64,000 bases of DNA from Spisula solida (taxonomy: Eukaryota > Mollusca > Bivalvia > Venerida > Mactridae). Within the stretch, counting starts at the first letter, position 1; each line of letters opens with the position of its first letter. The translations under genes were made by a program, and so were the position numbers. Of the stretch, positions 62,296-64,000 are shown one piece after another. The stretch covers positions 3,107,501-3,171,500 of the forward strand of contig OX365956.1 in NCBI GenBank assembly GCA_947247005.1, in the 5' to 3' direction. A model generated the notes under the pieces. It made no database searches and had not been told where the DNA came from. It saw only the letters and a list, made by a program, of their open reading frames with translations.

Positions 62296-62861
62296 CCCGC
62301 ACAGAACCTTTTTCGAAGCATAATAAGATATACATAAGACCTGAAACAAGCCGTCACTCCCCATATTGTGTCTATTATCTTGTACCAACTACCATTGGTG
62401 AGCCTATTATATAGTCACCCGATGATAATACTATAGTCTTAATTGAAAACAAAAATTGACAATTATACTGCGCCCTGGATATTTTGATGTTGATATCCCA
62501 CTGATGATACCAGTTATAATATAGCCTTTGTTTAGAAATAAAAAAGAAAATTAAATGCATTTTAGATGCCTATTTTTGTTCAATCTTGAGCATAATCACT
62601 TTTAATGCATATACTCTTTCAATCTACACCGATAACAAGCGGTCAGTCAACTGTGCAATGTTTATATTATCAATGTTTGTTTATTCATAATTATAAAGGC
62701 TAGAGTTATCTCCGGTGAGCTATATATATAGTCAGTGTAGGATAACTTCGCAGTGACGTCACGATTGTTTATGTTGTCTGGATCGATACAACTATCAAAT
62801 CAGGTAATGCGGCTTACATACACAATGATATTAGTTTTATATAATAGTATTATTTACATAC

Positions 62862-62939
62862 GTCCCTGTGGCTCAGTGGTTAGCAACGCTATCTGGTAAC
62901 TTTAGTTTTGCAGGCTGTAGGTTCGAATCCAGGTAGGTC
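62862..62939 (+). repeat. tRNA-like sequence (degenerate)
   Basis: A box GTGGCTCAGTGGTTAGC and B box GGTTCGAATCC are good, but the spacer between them is long and the acceptor ends pair poorly. More likely a SINE head or tRNA pseudogene than a tRNA gene. Confidence 0.5.
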
Positions 62940-63410
62940 TAAATGATTTATTTTTTGTGAGTGTATTCCCATTTAACCATTTTAACCATACTATATTAAT
63001 GTCATTGAGTATGTAGCTTTCAATATCTAGAGATAATAGAAAAAATACCAAATTAATTATGTTTTGAAGTGGCTGGCAATTAGCTAAGTGTTAACACAAT
63101 GTGATCATGAATACACAAAAACACACGGAACTTTCGTGCAGGTTGAAATTCCTATCTGGTCATTGTCAAAAATGATCAGTCTAGTCAATATGTCCAAGGC
63201 ATCGACGTCAGTTATTGTAAAGAGAAACGTTGCTCAGTATAATAATGATGCTAAATGTATACTGCAGAATGTTCTGAAGGTTATTGCAAGCATCATTATG
63301 TTTCCTTATTTCAGTTCGTCATTGAATCGCGTTGTGCTGACATTACTGCATTTGGAATTGCCTAATATTGTTTAACCTTTCAGTTAAATGAATTCATACT
63401 TTTTTTTCAA
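62940..63410. other. flank of the transposase gene
   Basis: A 95-codon ORF (63088-63375) has no recognisable domain. It could be an upstream exon of the transposase, but its frame does not continue into it directly. Confidence 0.35.
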
Positions 63411-64000
63411 GTGTGTAAAGGAGAAAAGCAAACCGGAAAGCTTCACATTCCTCTCACATCCCCAGTTGAACGAGCCGCACATTACACAGGTGCCAGCAAA
63501 AGGACACTCTACAAGTACCAGAGAGAACAGGCTGGTGAAACAGAGGTTCAACGAAAGAGGCGTTTAGACAGTGTGACGATAGACGGTTTCGACCGAGACG
63601 TTGTTCGTCGTACCGTGCAGGAGATACTTGTCTGCCAGAAGAGAGTCCCGACAGTAAATAACATTCGACAAGCTCTTCAAGAAAAGATCCAGTACTCCGG
63701 AGGAAAAAGACATTTGATGCGAACATTGAAGGATTTAGGATTCACCTGGAAGAAAACCCAGAGTAACAGAGACGTCCTGATGGAAAGGCCAGACATCGTT
63801 GTTGCTCGTGCGCAATTCCTACGTCATATAAAGAAGTACCGGGAAGAGGATCGTCCAATCATTTACATCGATGAAACCTACGTTAATTTTTCCCATACAG
63901 TATCGAAAACCTGGCAGTCGAAGGATGTCTCGCTCAAGGTGCCATTCAATAAGGGAAGCCGTCTGATAGTTGTGCATGCTGGTTCGGAATCGGGATTCAT
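63411..64000 (+). mobile_element. IS630/Tc1/mariner-like transposase, 5' part, cut by window end
   Basis: 196 uninterrupted codons to the window end. They begin near VCKGEKQTGKLHIPLTSP, followed by a helix-turn-helix-like segment (VERAAHYTGASKRTLYKY), a second DNA-binding-like region (VNNIRQALQEK, HLMRTLKDLGFTWKK), and then the first catalytic Asp in IIYIDETYVNFSH, with SKTWQ and LIVVHAGSESGF. The layout is that of DDE transposases of the IS630-Tc1-mariner group. No ATG lies in frame close upstream: the frame is open from about 63370 and possible acceptors end at 63383 and 63410, so a 5' exon is likely. GC content is much higher than in the flanking DNA. No stop is seen, so the copy could be intact. 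Confidence 0.8.

Overview
The window is animal nuclear DNA: AT-rich, intron-rich, GT-AG spliced and about two-thirds repeats. tRNA-headed SINEs, small inverted-repeat elements with GACGGACGGAC-type tracts and long introns suggest a lophotrochozoan, most likely a bivalve mollusc. That assignment rests on general resemblance, not on a database search.

Layout. 1-14.3 kb: no confident coding gene. It holds SINEs, palindromic TA-flanked elements, a large palindrome with a CGCTT microsatellite loop, and one possible 5' exon near 6.2-6.34 kb. 14.33-37.18 kb (+): a complete 22-exon gene for mitochondrial alanyl-tRNA synthetase (AARS2). I joined it exon by exon; phases agree throughout and give 978 codons. 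37.2-52.9 kb: intergenic, with one small unassigned open stretch (37.27-37.41 kb), a tRNA-related tandem array (41.8-42.3 kb), a 3.5-kb foldback element with a 5-bp target duplication (43.385-46.923 kb) and several minisatellites. 52.88-60.23 kb (-): the coding part of an Nck adaptor (three SH3 domains and one SH2, 416 aa) in two exons. It converges on AARS2 tail to tail. 60.25-63.4 kb: Nck 5' intron or upstream DNA with repeats. 63.41-64.0 kb (+): the start of an IS630/Tc1/mariner-like transposase, cut by the window edge.

The two host genes have unrelated jobs (mitochondrial translation; tyrosine-kinase to actin signalling) and no visible shared control. The most unusual structure is in AARS2. 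Three of its exons have a tandem array lying on or against the 3' splice site. The largest holds 23 near-copies of an acceptor plus exon start (33 bp, 11 codons), and a one-base deletion in the last copy means that only the last acceptor keeps the reading frame.
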